Positions 29,068-38,244 of a stretch of DNA of 64,000 nt are shown piece by piece. Every line of letters begins with the position of its first letter. Within the stretch, counting starts at the first letter, position 1. The stretch comes from Xanthomonas sp. NCPPB 1128 (GTDB lineage Bacteria; Pseudomonadota; Gammaproteobacteria; Xanthomonadales; Xanthomonadaceae). The position numbers and the translations under genes are program-made. Location: the NCBI RefSeq assembly GCF_001043115.1, contig NZ_LFME01000003.1:62001-126000 (forward strand). The letters run 5' to 3'. A model generated the notes under the pieces. The model was not told the DNA's origin. It did not search any database and saw nothing but the letters and a program-made list of their open reading frames with translations.

Positions 29068-29700
29068 GCCCCTCTCCCACCGAGGCGACAGCGCACGGCT
29101 TGCGCGCCACTGGCGCGCGTGCCCTGGAGCGCCCGCGCCGCAAGCGCGGGCCGGGGCGCGGAGCGGGTGTTGGGGTGAGGGTCCGGTAGCACCGCGCCGC
29201 TTCCGAACTCACTGCTGCACCCGTACCCTCATCCGCCCCTGCGGGGCACCTTCTCCCGAGGGGAGAAGGAATCATCGCGGGAGACCAAAGCCCCTCTCCC
29301 TTCGGGGCGACAGGGCACGGCTTGCGCGCCACTGGCGCGCGTGCCCTGGAGCGCCCGCGCCGCAAGCGCGGGCCGGGGCGCGGAGCGGGGGTTGGGGTGA
29401 GGGTCCGGTAGCACCGCGCCGCTTCCGAACTCATTGCTGCACCCGTACCCTCATCCGCCCCTGCGGGGCACCTTCTCCCGATGGGAGAAGGGAAAAGCTA
29501 GCCCCTCTCCCACCGGGGCGACAGCGCACGGCTTGCGCGCCACTGGCGCGCGTGCCCTGGAGCGCCCGCGCCGCAAGCACGGGCCGGGGCGCGGAGCGGG
29601 GGTTGGGGTGAGGGTCCGGACGCCGCGATGCCTCCGAAACGCCAGTGCACCACCCGTACCCTCATCCGCCCCTGCGGGGCACCTTCTCCGATGGGAGAAG
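29068..29700. repeat. Three near-identical 211-222 bp tandem intergenic repeats
   Basis: Units begin at about 29068, 29290 and 29501. Each has a CCCCTCTCCC hairpin half, then GGCTTGCGCGCCACTGGCGC, CGCCGCAAGCGCGGGCC, a GGGGTTGGGGTGAGGGTCCGG segment, a short variable linker, and a TACCCTCATCCGCCCCTGCG hairpin ending in GAGAAGG. Single copies of the same family lie at 46550 and, in part, at 33836 and 48293. It fills the 810-bp gap between the flagellar-like gene and the S9 peptidase. Short GGGATTTGGGA-type runs flank both sides. No coding role. Confidence 0.85.
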
Positions 29701-29752
29701 GGAATCATCGCGCCTTACGAATCCCCAATTCCCAATTCCCAATCCCGGCTCC

Positions 29753-32065
29753 CTACAGCCGATTCCACGCCGGCGTCGGCTCCCCAAGCAGATGCCGCAC
29801 GAAGAAGTCGTACTGGCGACGCTGCACGTAGTCGATGGGGCCGGTGGAGCGGCCAACGGTGTGTTCGCCACCGGGGACGACCAGCAGGTCGAAGTCCTTG
29901 CCGGCCTTGATCAGGGCGTCCACCACCTGCCCGGTCGAAGCCGGGTCGACGTTGCTGTCCTGCTCGCCGACGATCAGCAACAGGTCGCCGCGCAGCTTGG
30001 CCGCATTGTCCACGCCGGACGCGCGCGCATAGCTGGCGTCCACCGGCCAACCCATCCACTGTTCGTTCCAACTGATCTTGTCCATGCGGTTGTCGTAGCA
30101 CCCGGCATAGGCCACGCCCACTTTGTAGAAGTCCGGGTGCCGCTCCAGCGCGCCCAGCGTGCTCTGCCCGCCGGCCGATGCGCCATAGATGCCGACACGG
30201 CCGATGTCGTAGGAAGGATCCTGCGCGGCCAGCGCCTTGTGCCAGGCGATGCGGTCGGGGAAGCCGGAATCGCCGAGGTTCTTCCAGGCCACGTCGTGGA
30301 AGGCCTTGGAGCGGTTGGCGGTGCCCATGCCGTCGATCATCACCACGATGAAGCCCAGGTCGGCCTGCGCCTGCATGCCGATCTGCTTGTCGCCGCCGGA
30401 GTGGTAGCCGAACGGCCAGAAGGTCTTGGGCACGAAGGAATCGTGCGGGCCGGCGTAGATGTTCTCGATCACCGGGTACTTCTTGTGCGGGTCGTAGTCG
30501 CGCGGGCGCACCACCATGCCCCAGATGTCGGTCTTGCCGTCGCGACCCTTGGCGACGAAGGTCTGCGGCGCGCGCCAGCCGGCGGCCTGCAACTTGCGGA
30601 TGTCGCCGCGCTCCACCACCTGCAGGAGCTTGCCGTCGATGGCGTGCAGCTCCATCACCGGCGCCATGTCCGGACGCGAGTACACGTCCACGTAATGGCG
30701 GCCGTCGTCGGCGATGGCCACATCGTGATCGGCATCGACCTCGGTCAGCCGGGTCAGGTGGCCGCCGTCGAAATCCACCGCAAACAGCTGCCGATAGTAC
30801 GGATCCTTGCCCGCATCCATGCCGCTGGCGGTGAACCAGATGCGCCGCTGCGCGTCGTCCACGCGCAACACGTCGCGCACGATCCACTCGCCCTTGGTGA
30901 TCTGCGTCTTGATCCGGCCGCTGGCGCCGTCGAACAGGTACAGATGGCGCCAGCCGTCGCGTTCGGAGATCCACAGGATCTCCTGGCCCAAACCATCGAC
31001 ATCGTGGTGGTAGCTGCGGTCGGCATAGACGAAGGTCGTCGCGTCCTCGCCCACCGCCACGTGTGCCTTGCCGGTGGCCGCGTCCACCGCGATCGCGCGC
31101 ATGCGCTGGAAACCGCGCTGCACATAATCGAACACGAAACTGGCGCTGTCGCGGCGCCACTGGATCGGTGAGAGCTGGTAGGGGTTGGCGAACAAGGCAT
31201 CGTCGATGGGCAGGCGCTTGGGCGTGCCACCACGTGCCAATGCACTGAGGTCGAACAGCACCGGCCGCTCGATGTCCACTGCATCACCGGGCTTGGGATA
31301 CAACTGGGTGCGCACCACCGGCTGGCCGCCGCCGGGCGGCGCCGCCTCCACCCGGGTGACACGCCGCGGAAAGCCGGGCTTCACCCGGTACAACGCCAGC
31401 CGCTGCGAATCCGGCGACCAGGCGATCGTTTCCGGATCGTAGAAATCGTCGCTGCGGCCATCGTCGGCCAGGCGCAGCGTGCGCCCGTCGGCCACCGCGC
31501 GCAGCAGCACCGCATTGCCGTCGACATAGGCCTCCCAGCGCCCGTCCGGCGAGCGCCGCGGGGTGGCGTCGGCCGGCACGCTGAGATCGCGCACCACGCC
31601 GAAGCCGCGCGGCCGCGGCTGCGGGCCGCTGTCGGCGCGCGCGCAGACGTAGCTGGTGAGCGTGCAGCGCCACGGCATTTCATCGATCTCGAAGGCGATC
31701 GCCGCCTGCGGCTGGCCGCCCTCGGCGACGTAGGCGAAGCGCGCGAACGGCAGGCGCAGCGCAGGATAGGCGGTGCCGGTCGCCGCGCTCAGCGCGCTTG
31801 CCAGCCGGTCCTCGTCGAACGCCGGCTGCTTGCGCTGGCTGGCCACGTCCTCGACCACGAAGGCGAAGCCGCCCGGCACGGTCTTGCGATAATAGAACGC
31901 GCCATCGTCGCGCCACTGCGCTGGCCAGGTCACGTTCTCGGTCAGACCGATCCAGGCCTCGCGCAGGCCCAGCGAACGCTGGTAGTCGGCGACGCTGGGC
32001 GTGGCCTGGGCGGTGCCGGCGCAGCACGCCAAGGCAACGACGATCGATGCAACGAACTTGTTCAT
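29753..32065 (-). CDS. S9 family dipeptidyl peptidase IV-like serine peptidase
   Basis: A 770-residue exported serine peptidase. Signal peptide MNKFVASIVVALACCAGTAQA (start ATG 32063-32065; the longer frame to 32140 has no support). A beta-propeller of the DPP4 type follows (SPDGRWEAYVDG, AWSPDSQRLALYR), then an alpha/beta-hydrolase with Ser630 in GASAGGQS, Asp703 in GEQDSNVDP and His735 in GGEHTVGR. DPP4-like enzymes cut after Xaa-Pro at the N-terminus, and some accept Hyp. The Glu pair near EDVASQRKQ in the propeller may anchor the substrate N-terminus. It would shorten extensin-type peptides in the periplasm. The context supports this; exact specificity is unproven. Confidence 0.87.
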   Translation of the reverse strand: MNKFVASIVVALACCAGTAQATPSVADYQRSLGLREAWIGLTENVTWPAQWRDDGAFYYRKTVPGGFAFVVEDVASQRKQPAFDEDRLASALSAATGTAYPALRLPFARFAYVAEGGQPQAAIAFEIDEMPWRCTLTSYVCARADSGPQPRPRGFGVVRDLSVPADATPRRSPDGRWEAYVDGNAVLLRAVADGRTLRLADDGRSDDFYDPETIAWSPDSQRLALYRVKPGFPRRVTRVEAAPPGGGQPVVRTQLYPKPGDAVDIERPVLFDLSALARGGTPKRLPIDDALFANPYQLSPIQWRRDSASFVFDYVQRGFQRMRAIAVDAATGKAHVAVGEDATTFVYADRSYHHDVDGLGQEILWISERDGWRHLYLFDGASGRIKTQITKGEWIVRDVLRVDDAQRRIWFTASGMDAGKDPYYRQLFAVDFDGGHLTRLTEVDADHDVAIADDGRHYVDVYSRPDMAPVMELHAIDGKLLQVVERGDIRKLQAAGWRAPQTFVAKGRDGKTDIWGMVVRPRDYDPHKKYPVIENIYAGPHDSFVPKTFWPFGYHSGGDKQIGMQAQADLGFIVVMIDGMGTANRSKAFHDVAWKNLGDSGFPDRIAWHKALAAQDPSYDIGRVGIYGASAGGQSTLGALERHPDFYKVGVAYAGCYDNRMDKISWNEQWMGWPVDASYARASGVDNAAKLRGDLLLIVGEQDSNVDPASTGQVVDALIKAGKDFDLLVVPGGEHTVGRSTGPIDYVQRRQYDFFVRHLLGEPTPAWNRL

Positions 32066-32101
32066 GCAATTTCCGAGAGTTTCGATGGCAAGCTTATTTC
32101 T

Positions 32102-32188
32102 CGTAGGAGCGGCTTCAGCCGCGACGGGCGTTACCGACAACGTCTGTCGCAGCTAAGCCCACAAAAAGCGACAAGCGCCGCTCCTACG
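32102..32188. repeat. Palindromic intergenic repeat, copy 2 (one arm interrupted)
   Basis: The left arm CGTAGGAGCGGCTTCAGCCG starts at 32102 as in the other copies. The right arm is split: GTCGCAGCTAA then about 20 extra bases including ACAAAAAGCGACAAGC before GCCGCTCCTACG ending at 32188. It lies between the permease and the S9 peptidase. Confidence 0.75.
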
Positions 32189-32207
32189 CACACATACACG
32201 CAACGGG

Positions 32208-33779
32208 CTATTCCCCGTCATCCTCCTCCAGCGCCAGCTCCTCAGCACGCAGGCCGCTGCGCGCACCCCAGTGGTAGCACCCCAAGGCGATCGCCGCCAC
32301 GCACAGCGTGTCCCAGGGATGCGCGATCCAGCCGCTGCCGCCAAAGGTGCCCAGGCGCGACACCACCAGCACCATCGCGAAGAACACGATCAGCCACAGC
32401 ACGCCGCGCACCTGCCGCCACAGCCGCGCGCGGCCAGCGGCGTTGGGCAGGCGGTACAGCACATACAGCGCGAACATCGCGATCTGCAGGCCGAGCAGCC
32501 ACGACAACGTGTTCCAGGTCGACCAGTACACGATCAGCCCGGCGACGATGAACGACAGCGGCCCGAGCAGCGCCATGCCGCGCAGCCGGAACGGCCGCGG
32601 CAGCTCCGGCGCGCTGCGCCGCAGCGCGGCCACGGTCACCGGCGCCACCGCATAGCTCAACACCAACGCCGCGGACACCACGTTGATCAGCGCCTCCCAC
32701 GAGGGGAACGGCAGGGTCCAGAACACCGACAGGCCCAGGCTCAGCCACAGCGCCGGGCGCGGAATGCCGGAGGCGGCATCCACCTTGGTCAGCACCGGCA
32801 GGAAGCCGCCGCTGCGCGCCCAACCGTAGACCACCCGCGGCGTGGCGTTCATGTAGATGTTGCCGGTGCCGCTGGGCGAGATCATCGCGTCGCAGATCAC
32901 CAGCGCCGCCAGCCAGCCCATGCCCAGCGCCAGCGCGATGTCCAGGTACGGCAGCGAGAACGCCTTGTCGATGCCGCCCCAGCCGTTGGCCAGATGCTGC
33001 GCCGGCACCCCGCCGAGGAAGGCGAGTTGCAGCAGCACGTAGATCACCGTGGACAGCGCCACCGACAGGATCAGCGCGATCGGGATGTTGCGCTGCGGAT
33101 CGCGCACTTCGCTGGCGACCGACACGATCGGAGTCAGCCCTAGGTAGGCGAAGATGATGCCGCCGGCGGAGATCGCCGCTTCCACCCCGGCCGCGCCGAA
33201 CGGCGCGAAGCCCTGCACGTGCAGATTGCGCGCATCGAAGTGCGCCATCAGCAGCGCGATCACCAGCACCGGCACCAGGAACTTGAACACGCTGACGATG
33301 TTGTTGGCGGTGGCGAAGGTCTTGACGCTGTAGTAGTTGAGCAGGAAGAACGCCACCAGCAGCGCCAGTTGCAGCAGCCAGCCGGCGACGCTGGGATGAG
33401 TGCTGCCGGCCTGGTTGAGCCAGGGAAACCACGCCGCGGCGTATTGCCGCGCCGCCTCCACCTCGATCGCGATCAGGCTGGAGAAGGCGATCAGGGTGAT
33501 GAAGCCCATCAGCCAGCCGAGCAGCACGCCGTGCGAATACTCCGGATAGCGCACCACGCCGCCGGCGCGCGGCAGCGCCGCACCCAGTTCGCAGTACACC
33601 AGTCCCAGCAGCAGGACCGCCACACCGCCGGCGATCCAGGACACGATGCCGGCCGGACCGGCGATCGCCGAAACATGGCTGGCCGAAAACAGCCAACCGG
33701 AGCCGAAGATCGAGCCCAGACCGATGAAGGTCAGATCGGTCAGGCTCAAGCGCTTGTGGAACTTGCCTTGTGCGGCCAT
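32208..33779 (-). CDS. APC-superfamily amino-acid permease (candidate proline/hydroxyproline importer)
   Basis: A 523-residue inner-membrane transporter with 12 or more hydrophobic segments. The first helix region LTDLTFIGLGSIFGSGWLFSA carries the unwound Gly-rich G-S-G motif of APC permeases that binds the substrate carboxylate and amine. Further landmarks are GAALPRAGGVVRYPEY, LGLTPIVSVASEVRDPQRNIPIA and MISPSGTGNIYMNATPR. The tail is acidic (ELALEEDDGE). It would take up an amino acid with protons. Its place between the S9 peptidase and the DUF885 peptidases, close to the hydroxyproline operon, suggests proline or hydroxyproline, which the sequence alone cannot prove. Confidence 0.85.
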   Translation of the reverse strand: MAAQGKFHKRLSLTDLTFIGLGSIFGSGWLFSASHVSAIAGPAGIVSWIAGGVAVLLLGLVYCELGAALPRAGGVVRYPEYSHGVLLGWLMGFITLIAFSSLIAIEVEAARQYAAAWFPWLNQAGSTHPSVAGWLLQLALLVAFFLLNYYSVKTFATANNIVSVFKFLVPVLVIALLMAHFDARNLHVQGFAPFGAAGVEAAISAGGIIFAYLGLTPIVSVASEVRDPQRNIPIALILSVALSTVIYVLLQLAFLGGVPAQHLANGWGGIDKAFSLPYLDIALALGMGWLAALVICDAMISPSGTGNIYMNATPRVVYGWARSGGFLPVLTKVDAASGIPRPALWLSLGLSVFWTLPFPSWEALINVVSAALVLSYAVAPVTVAALRRSAPELPRPFRLRGMALLGPLSFIVAGLIVYWSTWNTLSWLLGLQIAMFALYVLYRLPNAAGRARLWRQVRGVLWLIVFFAMVLVVSRLGTFGGSGWIAHPWDTLCVAAIALGCYHWGARSGLRAEELALEEDDGE

Positions 33780-33835
33780 GGCGTCTCCCGCTGGATTGGT
33801 ATAACCGGCGATTCACAACAACCTGCAGCTGTTCC

Positions 33836-34384
33836 CTTCTCCCTCCGGGAGAAGGTGCCCCGCAGGGGCGGATGAGGGTACGGGCGCAGCCTCGTGCAGC
33901 TGAAACACCGCATGCGCTTCGCGCCCCTACCCTCACCCCAACCCCTCTCCCGGAGGGAGAGGGGCTTAAAGCAAACCAGCCGAAGCCGGCTCTTCCCTTC
34001 TCCCTCCGAGAGAAGGTGCCCCGCAGGGGCGGATGAGGGTACGCGCGCAGCCTCGTGCAGCTGAAACACCGCATGCGCTTCGCGCCCCTACCCTCACCCC
34101 AACCCCTCTCCCGAAGGGATAGGGGCTAAAGCAACCAGCCGAAGCCGGCTCTTCCTTCTCCCTCCGGGAGAAGGTGCCCCGCAGGGGCGGATGAGGGTAC
34201 GGGCGCAGCCTCGTGCGGCTGAAACACCGAATGCGCTTCGCACCCCTACCCTCACCCCAACCCCTCTCCCGAGGGGAGAGGGGCTAAAGCAACCAGCCCG
34301 AAGCCTGCCCTTCCTTCTCCCACCGGGAGAAGGTGCCCCGCAGGGGCGGATGAGGGTACGGGTGCAGCCTCGTGCCAGTTCCAC
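33836..34384. repeat. Tandem array of ~160-bp intergenic repeats, about 3.3 units
   Basis: Units start at 33836, 33997, 34155 and 34314 (spacing 161, 158 and 159). Each holds CTTCTCCCTCCGGGAGAAGG, a GCCCCGCAGGGGCGGATGAG hairpin, GCGCAGCCTCGTGCAGCTGA, CCTACCCTCACCCCAACCCC and a CTCTCCC...GGGAGAG hairpin. Units are nearly identical, implying recent expansion. The array occupies most of the 712-bp gap between the permease and the first DUF885 gene, and the many hairpins may act as transcript ends. Confidence 0.88.
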
Positions 34385-34491
34385 CGCTCAAGAGACCGCA
34401 CCACGTCCCCTCACTCGCATCTCCGCCCTGCCCCATGGCCTCGAACGGCGGCGAGAACCGTTCGCCATCCCGGCGCGTGGCGACGCGTTCG

Positions 34492-36333
34492 TCATGGAGC
34501 CGTCGGTGCGTTCGTTGCGGCGCCCCAAGGCGATTTCCCACCCTCGGCAATGAACCGATCGATGCGCTGTTCCAGTACCGGCAGCGGCACCGAGCCGGTT
34601 TCCAGCACCGCGTCGTGGAAGGCGCGCAGGTCGAACTTCTCACCCAGCGCTTGCTCCGCCTTGCGCCGCAGCTCCAGGATCTTCAGCTCGCCCAGGTAGT
34701 ACGACAGCGCCTGGCCGGGCCAGGCGATGTAGCGGTCGACCTCGGTGGTCACTTCGTGCTCGCTGAGCGCGGTGTTGTCGCGCAGGAACGCCTGCGCCTG
34801 CTCGCGCGTCCAGCCGTCATGGTGGATGCCGGTATCGATCACCAGCCGGCACGCGCGCCACATCTGATAGGTCAGGTAGCCGAAGCGGTCGTACGGGGTG
34901 TCATACATCCCCATCTCCTGCCCCAGGTATTCCGAGTACACCGCCCAGCCCTCGCCGTACGCGGAAATGAAGGTGTAGCGGCGGAAATCCGGCAGGTCGC
35001 CCTGCTCGGCCGCCAGCGGCATCTGCAGCGCATGCCCGGGCGAAGACTCATGCAGGGTCAGCGCGGTGAGGTTGTACAGCGGCCGCGACGGCAGGTCGTA
35101 GGTGTTGACCAGGTAGATTCCGGGCCCACCGCGGCCGCCGGTGTAGAACGGCGCCAGGTCCGCCGGCACCGGCTCGATCGCGAAGCGCTGCCGCGGCAAC
35201 CGGCCGATGTAGTCGCCGATCTTGCCGTCCACGCGCTTGGCGATCCACGCCGCGTCCTTGAGCAGCTCCTCGGGAGTCTTGGCGTAGAACTTGGGATCGG
35301 TGCGCAGGTAGTGCAGGAACGCTGGGAAGGTCTGCTGCCCGGGCGGGGTCTTGAAGCCGCTGTCGACGATCGCCTGGTCCATCTCCTTGCGCAGCCGCGC
35401 CACTTCCTTCAACCCCACCGCGTGGATCTGCTCGGGGCTGAGGTCGAGCGTGGTGTATTCGCGGATCTGCGCGCGGTAGTACGCCGCGCCATCGGGCAGC
35501 GATTCGGCGGCCAGCGCCGGACGCGCCTTGGGCAGGTATTCCTCGCGCATGAACCGCAGCAACTTGGCGTAGGCCGGCACCACCTGCTGGGCGATCGCCA
35601 TGCGCGCCTGCGCGCGCAACTGCGCCTGCAGCGGCGCGGGGATCGTCGCCGGCATCTGCTTGAACGGGGTGTAGAACAGATTGGTCTCGCCCGGCGCCTG
35701 CGCGACCTCGGCGATCGACTGATCGCGGCCCTGCAGGGTCACCGCCGGCTGCGCGAAACCGCGCGCCAGGCCGGCGCGCATGTTGGCGATCTGCTCGTCG
35801 AAGTAGCGCGGGATGTCCGCGAGCTGCCCCAGGTAGCGCTGGTAGTCCTCGCGGTTGCGCAGGGTGGCGCGTGCGGTGAACCCCAGGTCGCTCCAGAACG
35901 CGGTGTCGCTGTTGAACGGCATCTCCCAGGCGCGGAACCGCTGCTGGTCGAGCAGCACCTGCAGTTGCTGGCGATAGACCTGGTAGTTGACCTGGTCCTG
36001 TGCCGACAACTGCGCCGGGTCGATCGCGTCCAGGTCGTGCAGCGCCTGCTGCCAGTACGCGGTGCGCTGCGCCTGCGTGTCCGGATCGACCTTGGGCAGG
36101 TGATCGGCGGCCTGCCCCTGCGCGTCCTCGTCATCGGCGCCGGCGAACTGCGCCTGGCGCCATGTCCATTCGCGCTGATACAGCGCCTTGAAGCGCGCGC
36201 CGGCATCGCCGGCGGGCGCAGCGGAGGCCGGCGCGGACGTCTTTGCCGGCGCGGCGGCGGCAGCGCCCTGCCAGGCCAGGGTACAGGCGATGGCCAGGGC
36301 CAGCGCCGTGCGCAGTCGGGAACGGGAGGTCAT
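34492..36333 (-). CDS. DUF885 family exported metallopeptidase-like protein, second of pair
   Basis: A 613-residue protein with a signal peptide (MTSRSRLRTALALAIACTLAWQGAAAAAP). The DUF885 domain is all-helical with the zinc-type motif LHESSPGHALQ, followed by SAYGEGWAVYSE, the HExxPGH...GEGW pattern of this M32/M2-related fold. The C-terminal half keeps YIAWPGQALSYYLGELKILELR, also a family mark. These are regarded as carboxy- or dipeptidyl-peptidases, but few have been tested. The ATG at 36331-36333 overlaps the upstream DUF885 stop (ATGA), so the two are coupled. It should be periplasmic and could finish digestion of proline-rich peptides. Confidence 0.85.
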   Translation of the reverse strand: MTSRSRLRTALALAIACTLAWQGAAAAAPAKTSAPASAAPAGDAGARFKALYQREWTWRQAQFAGADDEDAQGQAADHLPKVDPDTQAQRTAYWQQALHDLDAIDPAQLSAQDQVNYQVYRQQLQVLLDQQRFRAWEMPFNSDTAFWSDLGFTARATLRNREDYQRYLGQLADIPRYFDEQIANMRAGLARGFAQPAVTLQGRDQSIAEVAQAPGETNLFYTPFKQMPATIPAPLQAQLRAQARMAIAQQVVPAYAKLLRFMREEYLPKARPALAAESLPDGAAYYRAQIREYTTLDLSPEQIHAVGLKEVARLRKEMDQAIVDSGFKTPPGQQTFPAFLHYLRTDPKFYAKTPEELLKDAAWIAKRVDGKIGDYIGRLPRQRFAIEPVPADLAPFYTGGRGGPGIYLVNTYDLPSRPLYNLTALTLHESSPGHALQMPLAAEQGDLPDFRRYTFISAYGEGWAVYSEYLGQEMGMYDTPYDRFGYLTYQMWRACRLVIDTGIHHDGWTREQAQAFLRDNTALSEHEVTTEVDRYIAWPGQALSYYLGELKILELRRKAEQALGEKFDLRAFHDAVLETGSVPLPVLEQRIDRFIAEGGKSPWGAATNAPTAP

Positions 36334-38162
36334 CGCGAAGTCTCCGGAGTGGCGGGGGCGCCGGCCTGGACCTGGGCGATCCAGGCGTCGATGCGCGCGT
36401 CCAGCAGGTCCAGCGGCATCGCACCGCCGCCGAGGATGGCATCGTGGAAGGCGCGGATGTCGAAGCGCTCGCCCAGCGCGCGCCTGGCCTTCTCGCGCAG
36501 GGCCAGGATGTCCAGTTCGCCGAGCTTGTAGCCCAGTGCCTGGCCCGGCCAGACGATGTAGCGGTCGGTCTCGGACTGGATGCTGGGCTCGTCGTCGGAC
36601 GGATGCGCGTGGAAGAAGTCGATCATCTGTTGCCGCGTCCAGCGCTTGTAGTGCACGCTGGTATCCAGCACCAGCCGGTTGGCACGCAGCAGTTCGCCGG
36701 CCAGGCGGCCATAGTCGCTGTAAGGATCGCGGTAGAAGCCCACTTCCTTGCCCAGCCGCTCGGCGTACAGCGCCCAACCTTCCACGTAGGCGTTGTAGCC
36801 GGATTGCTGGCGGAACGGCGGCAGCGGCAGGGTCTGCGCAAGCGAGATCTGCAGGTGATGGCCGGGCACACCTTCGTGATATGCGGTGGCCTCGATGTTG
36901 ACCAGGGTGCGGTGCGCGTAGTCGCTGGTGTTGACCATCACCAGCCCCGGCTTGCTGCCCTGCGCATCGCTCTGCCAGTACTCGGCACCGGGCGCGGTGG
37001 CGCGGAAGGCGGGCATCGCGCGCACCTCCAGCGGCGTCTTCGGCAGCGTGCCGAACAACGTCGGCAGCTTCGGCTGCATCTGCGCGATGTCGTCGCGGTA
37101 GCGCTGCAGGATCTGCTCGGACGAGGTGGCGAAGAACTTGCGGTCATGGGCCACCGCCTTGCGCAGCGCAGCCAGGTCGGCATAGCCAAGCTGCTTGGCA
37201 ATGACGCCCATCTCGCCCTCGATGCGCGAGACCTCGGCCAGGCCGGTCTGGTGGATCTGCTCGGGCGACTGATCGGTGGTGGTCTGCGTGTGGATCGCGT
37301 AGCGGTAGCGGCGCTCGCCATCGGGCAGCGACCACAGGCCCTCGTGGGCGCGGCCCTGCGGAGCGTATTCGTTGGCGACGAAATCGGCCAGCTTGCGATA
37401 GGCCGGCCGCACCTGCTGGTCGATCGCCGCGATCATCGCCGCGCGCAGGCGCGGCCGCTCCGCCGCGGGCACGGCCGCGGGGAACTGCTGCAGCGGGGCG
37501 GCGAACGGGCTGTCGGCGCCGGCCGGCGCGGCGATCTCGCGCACCTGTGCGGGGATGCGCTCGAGCAGGTACTTCGGCTGCACCAGCCCGTCCTTGGCGC
37601 CGACGCGCGACAGCGCCACCACCTGGTCGAGCAGCGCCGGGATCGCCTGCAGGCGCTTGATGTAGTCCTCGTAGTCCTTGACGCTGGCGAACGGAAACGC
37701 CTGCGCGTAGCCCGGCAGCGCGACCTGGATACCGCCCACCGGCTCCAGCGGCATCTCGTCGTTCTTCAGCGCGATCGCCTCCAACCGGTCGCGCAACTGC
37801 CGCTGCATCATCTGCAGGCTCAACTGCTCCTGCGCCGACAGCGCCTTGGCATCGACCGCATCGAAGCGCGCCAGGAACGCGGCGGTGGCCTGACGTTCGG
37901 CTTCCAGCGCGGCCGGCGAGTAGTCGGTCCAGCGATCGTTGTAGCGGCTGTCACCGATGATGCTGGCGAACTCGGGATGGTGGGCGAGCTGGTACTGCCA
38001 CTGCGCATCGAGCAGCGCGGCAAACGCCTGCGCTGGTGGCACCGCGGCCTTGGCCGGGTCTGCCGCAGCCGGCGCCGCGGATGTTGGCGCCGCGGACGGC
38101 TGGCAGGCCGCCAGCAGGCTCAGCAGCAGCACGCCGGCGGCGGGCAGAGGCATGCGTTTCAT
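36330..38162 (-). CDS. DUF885 family lipoprotein metallopeptidase-like protein, first of pair
   Basis: A 610-residue lipoprotein: MKRMPLPAAGVLLLSLLAAC puts the lipidated Cys at residue 20, followed by an Ala/Pro-rich tether. The DUF885 core shows YHEGVPGHHLQISLA (HExxPGHH), NAYVEGWALYAERLG and YIVWPGQALGYKLGELDILALR. It is clearly homologous to the downstream protein but diverged, so this is an old tandem duplication with one lipid-anchored and one soluble copy. The start ATG 38160-38162 is fixed by the lipobox. It lies 82 bp downstream of the M24 peptidase on the same strand, probably within the long minus-strand transcription unit from the hydroxyproline operon. Confidence 0.86.
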   Translation of the reverse strand: MKRMPLPAAGVLLLSLLAACQPSAAPTSAAPAAADPAKAAVPPAQAFAALLDAQWQYQLAHHPEFASIIGDSRYNDRWTDYSPAALEAERQATAAFLARFDAVDAKALSAQEQLSLQMMQRQLRDRLEAIALKNDEMPLEPVGGIQVALPGYAQAFPFASVKDYEDYIKRLQAIPALLDQVVALSRVGAKDGLVQPKYLLERIPAQVREIAAPAGADSPFAAPLQQFPAAVPAAERPRLRAAMIAAIDQQVRPAYRKLADFVANEYAPQGRAHEGLWSLPDGERRYRYAIHTQTTTDQSPEQIHQTGLAEVSRIEGEMGVIAKQLGYADLAALRKAVAHDRKFFATSSEQILQRYRDDIAQMQPKLPTLFGTLPKTPLEVRAMPAFRATAPGAEYWQSDAQGSKPGLVMVNTSDYAHRTLVNIEATAYHEGVPGHHLQISLAQTLPLPPFRQQSGYNAYVEGWALYAERLGKEVGFYRDPYSDYGRLAGELLRANRLVLDTSVHYKRWTRQQMIDFFHAHPSDDEPSIQSETDRYIVWPGQALGYKLGELDILALREKARRALGERFDIRAFHDAILGGGAMPLDLLDARIDAWIAQVQAGAPATPETSR

Positions 38163-38244
38163 CGAGGGACTCCGCAGGGCGGCACGCGCCCGTGGCACGC
38201 CGCGGCGGCCGCTGGGCAAAGGGTGGAGGCGGCCGCCCTGCGCA

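Noticed and set aside
29068-34384. Repeat arrays considered as CRISPR
   Set aside because: Repeat units are 158-222 bases, with no short identical repeats separated by unique spacers and no cas genes.
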